From Lachnospiraceae bacterium UBA1748 (GTDB taxonomy: Bacteria; Bacillota; Clostridia; Lachnospirales; Lachnospiraceae): 8,267 nt of DNA. The notes under the pieces are model-generated. The model was not told the origin of the DNA. It saw only the letters and a program-made list of their open reading frames with translations, and did not search any database. Below, one piece after another: positions 1-5,885 of this stretch. Position 1 is the first letter of the stretch. Each line of letters begins with the position of its first letter. The position numbers were made by a program, and so were the translations under genes. Location of the stretch: positions 1 through 8,267 of the forward strand of contig DCHQ01000101.1 of assembly GCA_002314855.1 (NCBI GenBank). Direction: 5' to 3'.

Positions 1-35
1 GTTAGATTTTGGTCTAACTTTTGGGGGTCGGTACA
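1..35. mobile_element. Terminal end of an IS3-family (IS150-like) insertion sequence, partial
   Basis: Read on the minus strand from base 35, the sequence starts TGTACCGACCCCCAAAAG and continues GTTAGACC. This closely resembles the terminal inverted repeats I know from IS3-family elements of the IS150 group in Firmicutes, which start TGTACTG followed by a C-run, an A-run and GTTAGAC. The element would extend leftwards out of the window and end at base 35 with CA. Within the end, GTTAGA (1-6) and TCTAAC (13-18) form a perfect 6-bp inverted repeat with loop TTTTGG. No transposase is visible, and the other end and the target duplication (which would begin at base 36) cannot be checked. It lies 32 bases past the azlD stop codon, so it would be an insertion just downstream of the operon. 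The assignment rests on recalled similarity, not on a database match. Confidence 0.5.
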
Positions 36-67
36 TTTTGGGGCTCAGAGTTCTTTTGGTATAAGTT

Positions 68-382
68 CTATTTTATAAACATCTGTATAAGCTCGCATAT
101 CAGCACTACAACACATGAACCTATGGCTACAGGGAAAAGACCAAGTCCATAGAGTGCAAGACCGAGAGCTACAGCGAATGCTATGGCACCGCTAAGCACG
201 GAGCCTGTTGCATGTATGATGGCTGGGAAAGTCATAACAGCAAGCGTTACATACGGTACATAATATAAAAATGATCGTATGGTTTTATTTTTTATTTCTT
301 TTCGTATAAGAGTCAGTGGCAACATTCTAATAAGATATGTGACAACAGCCATGACTAATATGTATATGAGGATACTAGGCAT
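68..382 (-). CDS. azlD: AzlD-type branched-chain amino acid export subunit
   Basis: This is the small membrane subunit of the AzlCD (LIV-E) system, which exports branched-chain amino acids and their analogues across the cytoplasmic membrane together with AzlC. The 104-residue length is usual for the family. About four membrane segments are visible, at roughly residues 3-20, 38-55, 62-82 and 84-102. Family-like motifs are TYLIRMLPL (15-23) and a YVPYVTLAVMTFPAI stretch (41-55). The start is fixed by a strong AGGAGG site 9 bases upstream that lies inside the last codons of azlC. The frame overlaps the azlC end by 8 bases, so the two are probably translationally coupled. After the TAG stop only 67 bases remain, and these run into the suspected IS end. 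No terminator with a T-run is visible there for this strand. Confidence 0.9.
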   Translation of the reverse strand: MPSILIYILVMAVVTYLIRMLPLTLIRKEIKNKTIRSFLYYVPYVTLAVMTFPAIIHATGSVLSGAIAFAVALGLALYGLGLFPVAIGSCVVVLICELIQMFIK

Positions 383-1139
383 TTTTCATATCCTCCTTTT
401 CGTTATTATTGGTTGTTTCGCTATCCATTTTATCAGGATCTATAGGGCATACAATTGCAAATATAAGTGATATTACAACTGTAAGAATCACTATTTTTGT
501 ACCAGATGGTATGTCCTTTATAACAGGAAGTATGGTGCACAGATAGCTTGATATCATGGCAATAATAATAGCGACGGATACAGCCCTGTCTTTTTTGGCC
601 GGAGGAATGATTATTGCTATGAACATACCGTATATTGCCACGCTAAGTGCAGTGACTATGATATCAGGAAGTATGTTACCAAGAATAACACCAAGGCATG
701 TTCCAAGTGCCCATCCTGGAATAGCAAGAGACATAGCACCGTAGGTATAAAAAGGACTGAGCTTTCCTTTAACAGCAGCGGAGATACCAAATATTTCGTC
801 GGTTATACCTCCCGCCATTATTAATCGGTGTAGCAATCCAGCTTTTGGATCGATTTTCTGGCTAAGAGCACTACTCATTAACATATATCTTAAATTGATA
901 ATTAACTGAGAAAGTGCGAGATCTGCATAAGAGCCACAGGTAGATATTATAGTTAGCGCTGCAAACTGTCCTGCTGATGTACTGTTGAGCAGAGACATAA
1001 GTGTTGCCCAGAACCAGTTAAGCCCAGCAGCCTTGGCCTGTATACCAAGAGAGAACGAAACAGCAATATATCCTAATGCAATTGGAATGCCGTCAACGGC
1101 ACCTTGTTTAAAATAGTCGATTTTTCTTAATTCTTTCAT
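375..1139 (-). CDS. azlC: AzlC-type branched-chain amino acid permease
   Basis: This is the large membrane subunit of the AzlCD exporter for leucine, isoleucine, valine and analogues. Its 254 residues are slightly longer than typical because of a hydrophilic tail (about 234-254) rich in Asp, Glu, Asn and Lys. Family hallmarks are GIPIALGY near the N-terminus (18-24), STSAGQFAAL (53-62) in the place where AzlC proteins carry an AGxxQF motif, NLRYMLMS (82-89) and TDEIFG (113-118). Several membrane spans follow to about residue 232. The ATG at 1139 is the only plausible start because the conserved N-terminal helix begins by residue 10. No Shine-Dalgarno sequence precedes it, and a candidate promoter ends 8 bases upstream, so the message may be leaderless. 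Transcription diverges from the permease gene at 1310. Confidence 0.9.
   Translation of the reverse strand: MKELRKIDYFKQGAVDGIPIALGYIAVSFSLGIQAKAAGLNWFWATLMSLLNSTSAGQFAALTIISTCGSYADLALSQLIINLRYMLMSSALSQKIDPKAGLLHRLIMAGGITDEIFGISAAVKGKLSPFYTYGAMSLAIPGWALGTCLGVILGNILPDIIVTALSVAIYGMFIAIIIPPAKKDRAVSVAIIIAMISSYLCTILPVIKDIPSGTKIVILTVVISLIFAIVCPIDPDKMDSETTNNNEKEDMKNA
392..397 (-). promoter_or_regulatory. Ribosome binding site of azlD inside the azlC 3' end
   Basis: The plus strand reads CCTCCT, which is AGGAGG on the coding strand, 9 bases before the azlD ATG. It sits within the codons for the final residues of AzlC. This fixes the azlD start and suggests coupled translation of the two subunits. 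Confidence 0.8.
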
Positions 1140-1147
1140 ACTTATTA

Positions 1148-1176
1148 TGTATAGTATCTTTGCACAAACAAATCAA
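1148..1176 (-). promoter_or_regulatory. Candidate sigma-A-type promoter of azlCD
   Basis: On the minus strand TTGATT (1176-1171) and TATACA (1153-1148) are separated by 17 bases, each matching the vegetative consensus at 4 of 6 positions. Transcription would begin around 1140-1139, at the azlC start codon itself. AT-rich DNA gives such matches by chance, so this is tentative. Confidence 0.35.
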
Positions 1177-1202
1177 GACTCAATAATAAAAAATAGTAAT
1201 AA

Positions 1203-1301
1203 AATGCCTCTATTATTTTGGATAAATCGTTGTAAAATAAATGTGTTTGTGCCCTGGGAGGCATTGCGCCCATATGGTATAAATAATTTTACATTTAGGA
1301 G
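1203..1301 (+). promoter_or_regulatory. Possible structured leader of the permease gene, with ribosome site
   Basis: The bases before the permease start hold an unusually GC-rich island (about 1249-1277) in AT-rich intergenic DNA. Three pairings can be drawn. AATGCCTC (1203-1210) pairs perfectly with GAGGCATT (1258-1265). TAAATGT (1238-1244) pairs with ACATTTA (1291-1297), touching the AGGAG ribosome site (1297-1301), which is 8 bases before the ATG. TGGG (1255-1258) with CCCA (1269-1272) encloses a small local hairpin. The first and third compete, and the first two interleave. A competing reading is a promoter: TGG followed by TATAAA (1278-1283) is an extended -10 without a good -35, which would give a short 5' leader of about 20 bases. 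Pairings of this size are also expected by chance in a region this long. Confidence 0.3.
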
Positions 1302-1309
1302 AAAAAGAT

Positions 1310-2677
1310 ATGTTAGCTGCACAGATAGTTGCAACCGTAATATTCGTTGTTATGTTTGCATTTATTGTAACAGAGAAGATTGAAAGACAGTATGTATCAC
1401 TTGGATGCGCTGCTCTTGTTATTATCTTCGTATTTGGTGTATGTATGAGAGATGTTCAGGCAATCATCGATACCCTTGCATTTAAGGATTTCGGTAAGCT
1501 TAGTTTCTGGTACGCTGCAGGAGAAGGAGAGGGAGAAGGCGCTGGTATTAACTGGGCAACTATTCTCTTCATCTTTGGTATGATGGTAATGGTTGAAGGT
1601 ATGGCTAAGGCAGGATTCTTCCGTTGGCTTTGCCTCTGTATTGCCAAGGCTGTTAAGTATAAGCCAACAGCAGTATTTGTTACATTCATGCTTATGTCAT
1701 TTGTGCTTGCTATGTTTATAGATAGTATTACTGTTATTCTTTTCCTTGCTGCTGTAACTATTGAGCTTGCAAGACTTCTTGAGTTTGATCCAGTAGTAGT
1801 TATATTGTCAGAGATATTCTGTGCTAACCTGGGTGGTTCCGCTACTATGTGTGGTGATCCACCAAACATCATTATCGGTACATCACTTGGATATTCATTT
1901 GGTGATTTCGTTGCCAATACAGGTTTTATGGCAGTTATTTCACTTGTATTTATCATTACTTATTTTTACCTTGTATTTAGAAATAAGTTAGTTAATAAGG
2001 ATGCATCTGGTGCCACTAAGAATTATCCTAATCCTTCAGAGGCCATTCAGAATAAGGGAAGTTTTATTATCAGTACAATTATCTTCCTTATCGCTGTAGT
2101 ACTTCTTGTATCACATGCTCAGACAGGTCTTACAGTTGCTACAATCGGTGCATTTGTTGCTATATTAACAATGATTACTTCATTCAAGGATCTTAAAGAG
2201 ATTATGAAGAAGGTTGACTATAAGACACTTCTTTTCTTTATCGGTCTTTTCGTAGTAGTAGGTGGTCTTGAGCAGACAGGTATCTTAAAGCTCATAGCTG
2301 ACTTTATCGCTAAGATTAGTGGTGGTAACATTTATATCATGATTGCAATCGTTCTTTGGGTATCAGCTATTGCCAGTGCATTCGTTGATAATATTCCATT
2401 TGCTGCAACTATGATTCCTGTTATTAAGAATCTTACAGAGATTTCTGGTGTTCCATTAACAACACTTGCATGGACACTTGCTATTGGTACTGATATCGGT
2501 GGTAGTGCAACTCCTATCGGTGCATCTGCTAATGTAGTAGGTATAGCAGTACTTCAGAAGAATAAATACTCTATTGGTTGGGGCAAATACTGCAAGTATT
2601 TAGCACCTGCTACAATAATTGTTATGATAGTTTGTATGATTTGCATCTATGTTAGATACTGTGGTTTGGGTGTATAA
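1310..2677 (+). CDS. ArsB/NhaD/SLC13-superfamily permease (ion or dicarboxylate transporter)
   Basis: This is an integral membrane transporter of the ion-transporter superfamily that includes ArsB, NhaD, the P protein and the SLC13/CitMHS carriers. Two related halves are visible. The first has IDSITVILFLAAV (137-149) followed by GGSATMCGDPPNIIIG (175-190). The second has VDNIPFAATMIPVI (359-372) followed by GGSATPIGASANVVG (397-411). These paired helix-loop motifs form the substrate and ion site in the superfamily. The length of 455 residues and about 11-12 spans are normal. The substrate cannot be read from sequence: the GDPPN and DNIPF motifs fit the NhaD/P-protein-like branch, so Na+/H+ exchange or anion transport are both possible. 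AGGAG lies 8 bases before the ATG. An odd feature is a Gly-Glu repeat at residues 71-77. No clear terminator follows, and the kinase-like gene starts 60 bases later. Confidence 0.88.
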   Translation: MLAAQIVATVIFVVMFAFIVTEKIERQYVSLGCAALVIIFVFGVCMRDVQAIIDTLAFKDFGKLSFWYAAGEGEGEGAGINWATILFIFGMMVMVEGMAKAGFFRWLCLCIAKAVKYKPTAVFVTFMLMSFVLAMFIDSITVILFLAAVTIELARLLEFDPVVVILSEIFCANLGGSATMCGDPPNIIIGTSLGYSFGDFVANTGFMAVISLVFIITYFYLVFRNKLVNKDASGATKNYPNPSEAIQNKGSFIISTIIFLIAVVLLVSHAQTGLTVATIGAFVAILTMITSFKDLKEIMKKVDYKTLLFFIGLFVVVGGLEQTGILKLIADFIAKISGGNIYIMIAIVLWVSAIASAFVDNIPFAATMIPVIKNLTEISGVPLTTLAWTLAIGTDIGGSATPIGASANVVGIAVLQKNKYSIGWGKYCKYLAPATIIVMIVCMICIYVRYCGLGV

Positions 2678-2721
2678 TAGTAGTATGTAACAACAAAATA
2701 TATGGGGCTTATATTTGTAGA

Positions 2722-2728
2722 AGAGGGG
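2722..2728 (+). promoter_or_regulatory. Ribosome binding site with an overlapping mini-ORF at the kinase-like gene
   Basis: AGAGGGG lies 9 bases before the ATG at 2738. Another ATG at 2731, only 2 bases from the site and in another frame, opens a four-codon frame (Met-Asn-Tyr-Gly, stop at 2743-2745) that overlaps the true start. The 2738 start is preferred for its spacing and because the conserved N-terminus of the protein follows directly. Confidence 0.5.
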
Positions 2729-2737
2729 TTATGAACT

Positions 2738-3337
2738 ATGGATAAACAGCTTATTATTTCAATCAGTAGAGAGTATGGTAGTGGTGGCCATATTATTGCG
2801 CAGGATTTAGCTGAGCGTTTTGGTATCGAGCTTGTCGATAACAGCTTGCTGTCGAAGATTGCAGAAGAAGGAGAAATCTCTGTTCATGAGATAGCTAAGT
2901 TTGATGAAAGACCAAAGCGACCATTCATCACAAGAACTGTGCGAGGATATACCAATTCACCAGCACAGAATATTGCAGAAATGCAGTTTGATTATCTTAA
3001 GAAGCTGGCAGCTTCAGGACAGTCATTTGTAGTTGTTGGACGTTGTTCGGATGATGTACTTAAGGACTATAAGTGTTGTGTATCCATATTTATTATGGCT
3101 GATATGCCACACAAGGTTCAGCATATTATGGGCAAATTCGAGATGAACAAGGAAGAAGCCGAAGCACTCATCAAGAAAAAGAACGCCAAGCGTAAGGAGT
3201 ATCATAACAGATACTGTACAGGCAAGTGGGGCGATTCACGTAACTATGAGATGTGCATAAGCAGTAGCTCTCTCGGATACGAGAAAACAGCTGACATTAT
3301 TGAAGCTTATGTAAAAGAGCGTTATGAAAAGCTCTAG
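2738..3337 (+). CDS. Cytidylate kinase-like family protein (PF13189 type)
   Basis: This is a 199-residue P-loop-fold protein of the cytidylate kinase-like family common in Clostridia and related to, but distinct from, true CMP kinase (Cmk). The N-terminus has ISREYGSGG (9-17) followed by a helix ending ERFGIELVDNSLL, which is the family's version of the nucleotide-binding loop. It lacks the GK[ST] of a standard Walker A motif. GRCSDD (101-106) corresponds to the conserved GRxxD region. A basic, lid-like segment KKKNAKRKEYHNRYCTGKWG (146-165) resembles the family's R-x-YY-x-TGxxWG element. The protein looks cytoplasmic. The true substrate of this family is not established, and nucleoside monophosphate phosphorylation is only an inference. 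It lies 60 bases after the permease gene, possibly on the same transcript, and ends before a terminator. Confidence 0.85.
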   Translation: MDKQLIISISREYGSGGHIIAQDLAERFGIELVDNSLLSKIAEEGEISVHEIAKFDERPKRPFITRTVRGYTNSPAQNIAEMQFDYLKKLAASGQSFVVVGRCSDDVLKDYKCCVSIFIMADMPHKVQHIMGKFEMNKEEAEALIKKKNAKRKEYHNRYCTGKWGDSRNYEMCISSSSLGYEKTADIIEAYVKERYEKL

Positions 3338-3368
3338 TCATTTAGCTCAGAAAATATTATAATAATCT

Positions 3369-3399
3369 AGGCCGGTATCGTAAGGTGCCGGCCTTTCTT
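3369..3399 (+). terminator. Rho-independent terminator after the kinase-like gene
   Basis: An 11-bp stem (3369-3379 with 3384-3394, including two G-U pairs) is closed by the tetraloop GTAA (3380-3383), a GNRA-type loop, and followed by TTTCTT. The GC-rich core is GGCCGG/CCGGCC. The T-run is interrupted by a C, so some readthrough into the flippase gene is possible. No promoter is evident between this hairpin and that gene. A TATAAT at 3358-3363 lies just upstream of the hairpin. Confidence 0.8.
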
Positions 3400-3431
3400 A
3401 TGAGTAAGAGGAAGGAAAACAAGCATAAGGA

Positions 3432-5051
3432 ATGTCAGATAAAATTAAGAAATCCATAGTCATTCAGGGTAGTATCCTTGCGATGGCTGGTATCATTTCC
3501 AAAATCATAGGATTTATATATAGAATACCAATGGCTAATATTATGGGTAATACAGGCAACGGTCTGTATTCTGTGGCTTTTGGTATTTATAATATTGCAC
3601 TTACAATGTCTTCGTATAGTATGCCAATAGCAGTGTCAAAGCTTATGAGCGAAAGACTTGCAGGCAAGCGTTATAAGGATGCGGATAAGGTATTTAAAAG
3701 AGCACTTTTATTCGCAATGACAACAGGTCTTATTGCCTGTCTTGTTCTATTCTTTGGTGCAGGTATCATAGCAGGTATATATAAGAGAGAGGGCCTGGAG
3801 AGACCTCTTAGGGTGTTAGCACCTACTGTATTTGTGGTAGCAATGCTTGGAACCTGTAGGGGATATTTCCAGGGACATAGAAATATGGTACCAACAGCGA
3901 TTAGCCAGGTTATTGAGCAGATAATCAACGCTATAGTCAGCGTGGTGGCCGCAGGTGTATTTGTAAGATCATGCAGCGATGAAGCTCTTACAGGCTCTTA
4001 TGGTGCTATGGGTGGAACCATGGGTACTCTTGCCGGTGCAACAGCAGCACTTCTTATATTTGTAATGCTTTTTATTGCCAGGAGAGGCGAAAGAAAGAGC
4101 GAGTTATCAGGTGATGACGTTGTAACGGAAGATAATGCTATTATATTCAAATGTATTATTCTAACAGTTATACCAGTTATTATCAGTCAGACCATATATC
4201 AGTTTGGCTATACGCTTGATGACTTCTTATACGGCAATATTTTAGCTCTTAAAAATGTGGATAAAACATTTGCAACGGAATCGCAGGGCGTGTTTAATAC
4301 CCAGTACAATCAGATGATTAACCTTCCAGTTGCGATAGCTACAGCAATGGCTAGTGCAACCTTACCAAGTGTTGTTATGTCATTCACAAACAAGGACTAC
4401 GACAGGGTAAAGGAAAAGATTGATATGGTGTTTAAGACCAATCTTCTTATAGCCATTCCTTCATGTATAGGACTTGCGGTATTAGCTGACCCGATTATGG
4501 CAGTACTCTTTGCAGGTCTTAGGGAGTATCACGGTATGGCAACTATGCTTCTTATGACTGGCTCTTCAGCAGTTGTATTTTATACATTGTCGACCATATC
4601 GACTTCTGTTCTTCAGGGTTGTAATCATATGAGAGTTCCAGTGATTCATTCTGCGATATCCCTTGTTATTCACGGGTTAATTGTAGGAGGATTGTTGTTC
4701 TTCACTGATCTTGGTGTTTATGCACTTGTAATAGGTAATGTTACTTTCCCATTATTAGTATGTATACTTAATATCCGAAGCGTAAAAACACTTGCTGGTT
4801 ATAAATTCGATTTTGTCGGCATGCTCATAAAGCCACTTTTGGCAGCAGGATTAATGGGCCTTGCCGCTGGACTTGTATATTATGGCGGAATGCATATAGT
4901 TGGCAATGAAGCACGTATTTATAAGCTCGTGTGCATGATTATAGCTATGATTGTAGCAGTGATAGTATACGGCGCAAGCGTCATTGGATTTAGGGTAGTA
5001 TCAGCGGCAGAACTGGGGAAAATGCCTATAATTAAGAAGTTCATAAAATAG
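3432..5051 (+). CDS. SpoVB/YtgP-type polysaccharide flippase (MOP superfamily)
   Basis: This is a multi-pass membrane protein of the oligosaccharide/lipid II flippase group of the MOP superfamily, which moves lipid-linked sugar precursors across the cytoplasmic membrane during peptidoglycan, polysaccharide or spore cortex synthesis. Its 539 residues and about 14 hydrophobic spans match SpoVB and YtgP (MurJ-equivalent) proteins. N-terminal ISKIIGFIYRIPMANIMG (22-39) and RGYFQGHRNMVPTAISQVIE (143-162) are characteristic of the SpoVB/YtgP branch. VLQGCNHMRVPVIHSAI in the second half is also typical. Whether it serves sporulation, the vegetative wall or an exopolysaccharide cannot be told, as no spore or sugar genes are next to it. 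A purine-rich AGAGGAAGG (3407-3415) lies a rather long 16 bases before the ATG, and AAGGA abuts it. The gene follows the terminator at 3369 by about 30 bases. Confidence 0.88.
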   Translation: MSDKIKKSIVIQGSILAMAGIISKIIGFIYRIPMANIMGNTGNGLYSVAFGIYNIALTMSSYSMPIAVSKLMSERLAGKRYKDADKVFKRALLFAMTTGLIACLVLFFGAGIIAGIYKREGLERPLRVLAPTVFVVAMLGTCRGYFQGHRNMVPTAISQVIEQIINAIVSVVAAGVFVRSCSDEALTGSYGAMGGTMGTLAGATAALLIFVMLFIARRGERKSELSGDDVVTEDNAIIFKCIILTVIPVIISQTIYQFGYTLDDFLYGNILALKNVDKTFATESQGVFNTQYNQMINLPVAIATAMASATLPSVVMSFTNKDYDRVKEKIDMVFKTNLLIAIPSCIGLAVLADPIMAVLFAGLREYHGMATMLLMTGSSAVVFYTLSTISTSVLQGCNHMRVPVIHSAISLVIHGLIVGGLLFFTDLGVYALVIGNVTFPLLVCILNIRSVKTLAGYKFDFVGMLIKPLLAAGLMGLAAGLVYYGGMHIVGNEARIYKLVCMIIAMIVAVIVYGASVIGFRVVSAAELGKMPIIKKFIK

Positions 5052-5068
5052 TCATTTTGTAGTATAAT
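5040..5068 (+). promoter_or_regulatory. Candidate promoter of sfsA
   Basis: TTCATA (5040-5045, 4 of 6 to the -35 consensus) is followed after 17 bases by a perfect TATAAT (5063-5068). Transcription would start near 5075, leaving a leader of about 27 bases before sfsA. The -35 box overlaps the end of the flippase gene. No terminator separates the two genes, so readthrough may also contribute. Confidence 0.5.
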
Positions 5069-5101
5069 AATTAGACTGAAATATATATTTACGGGGTTAA
5101 T

Positions 5102-5794
5102 ATGAAGTATAAGGACGTCAGAGAGGCGACTTTTCTTGCAAGACCTAATAGATTTGTGGCGCAGGTCATGGTTGACGGCGTGGAAGAGACAGTACACGTT
5201 AAGAATACTGGCAGGTGCGAGAGTCTGCTAGAGCCAGGTTGCAAGGTTATGCTGGAGGTTTCGGATAATCCGAAACGTAAAACTAAATATGATTTGATAT
5301 CAGTTTACACGGAAAGACTGGGTTGGGTTAATATAGATAGTCTTGCACCTAATGAACTTTTAAAGGAATGGCTTGCAAGCGAGGCTAATACACTTTTTCC
5401 AGGACCTGATTATATCAAGCCTGAGTGTCAGTATGGTGAGTCAAGATTTGATATGTATCTTGAGAAGGATGATAGAAGAATCTTCATGGAAGCCAAGGGC
5501 TGCACACTTGAGTGGGGATGGCTCGGATTATTCCCGGATGCTCCAACCGAAAGAGGAGCCAAGCATCTATGGGAGCTAATAGAGGCTGTTAAGGAAGGAT
5601 ATGAATGCTATCTTGTATTTGTTATTCAGATTAATGGTATTACTCACGTAAGACCGAATAGAACAATAGATTCAGACTTTGCAGATGCGATGCGAGCAGC
5701 CATAGTGAATGGCGTCAAGGTACTTAATCTTGAGTGTCATATCGAACCAGATTCACTTGAGGTTGTAGGATATAATATTATTAGTAATTTATAA
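5102..5794 (+). CDS. sfsA: SfsA family DNA/RNA nuclease-like protein
   Basis: SfsA was named sugar fermentation stimulation protein in E. coli, and the family is now treated as a nucleic-acid-binding protein with an OB-fold-like N-terminus and a PD-(D/E)xK nuclease-like core. Length (230 residues) is normal. Visible signatures are FLARPNRFVAQV (11-22) and HVKNTGRC (32-39) in the N-terminal domain. The catalytic-type residues sit in SRFDMYLE (114-121) and FMEAKGCTL (128-136), followed by FPDAPTERGAKHLWEL (144-159), the most diagnostic stretch of the family. The Asp and the E-x-K pair of the nuclease core are kept. The ribosome site is a weak GGGG (5093-5096), 5 bases before the ATG. A terminator follows at 5804, so the gene probably forms its own unit. 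Its physiological role here is unknown. Confidence 0.93.
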   Translation: MKYKDVREATFLARPNRFVAQVMVDGVEETVHVKNTGRCESLLEPGCKVMLEVSDNPKRKTKYDLISVYTERLGWVNIDSLAPNELLKEWLASEANTLFPGPDYIKPECQYGESRFDMYLEKDDRRIFMEAKGCTLEWGWLGLFPDAPTERGAKHLWELIEAVKEGYECYLVFVIQINGITHVRPNRTIDSDFADAMRAAIVNGVKVLNLECHIEPDSLEVVGYNIISNL

Positions 5795-5803
5795 ATCATT
5801 AAC

Positions 5804-5833
5804 TGGCCAGAGTTTTCTCTGGCTATGTTTTTT
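5804..5833 (+). terminator. Rho-independent terminator after sfsA
   Basis: A 9-bp stem, TGGCCAGAG (5804-5812) with CTCTGGCTA (5817-5825) including one G-U pair, has a TTTT loop and is followed by TG and a run of six T (5828-5833). It lies 9 bases after the sfsA stop. Confidence 0.85.
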
Positions 5834-5837
5834 ATGG

Positions 5838-5853
5838 CTCGCTTATATGCGAG
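5838..5853 (+). repeat. Small inverted repeat in the leader of the 77-residue gene
   Basis: CTCGC (5838-5842) and GCGAG (5849-5853) form a 5-bp hairpin with a 6-base AT loop. It sits between the sfsA terminator and the ribosome site at 5868. It lacks a T-run, so it is not a terminator, and its role is unknown. Confidence 0.35.
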
Positions 5854-5885
5854 TAAGACTAGTTAAAAGGAGGGACTGACCTGCT

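Noticed and set aside
1147..1383. Plus-strand frame of 78 codons in the azlC-permease intergenic region
   Set aside because: It has no ribosome site, runs into the permease gene in another frame, and its translation shows no family pattern. The permease start at 1310 has a good ribosome site.
1456..1956. Minus-strand frame of 166 codons opposite the permease
   Set aside because: It is a shadow of the permease coding sequence: low-complexity Ser/Pro/Ile content, no ribosome site, and the plus strand encodes clear superfamily motifs.
2673..2678. TATAAT at the permease stop codon as a promoter for the kinase-like gene
   Set aside because: No acceptable -35 box lies at normal spacing (TGTTAG at 2650-2655), and AT-rich gene ends often contain this hexamer.
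2696..2716. AT hairpin (AAATATA with TATATTT) between the permease and kinase-like genes as a terminator
   Set aside because: The 7-bp stem is all A-T and no T-run follows, so it is unlikely to stop transcription.
4919..5197. Minus-strand frame of 92 codons across the flippase-sfsA junction
   Set aside because: It overlaps two well-supported genes on the other strand and has no recognisable product or ribosome site.
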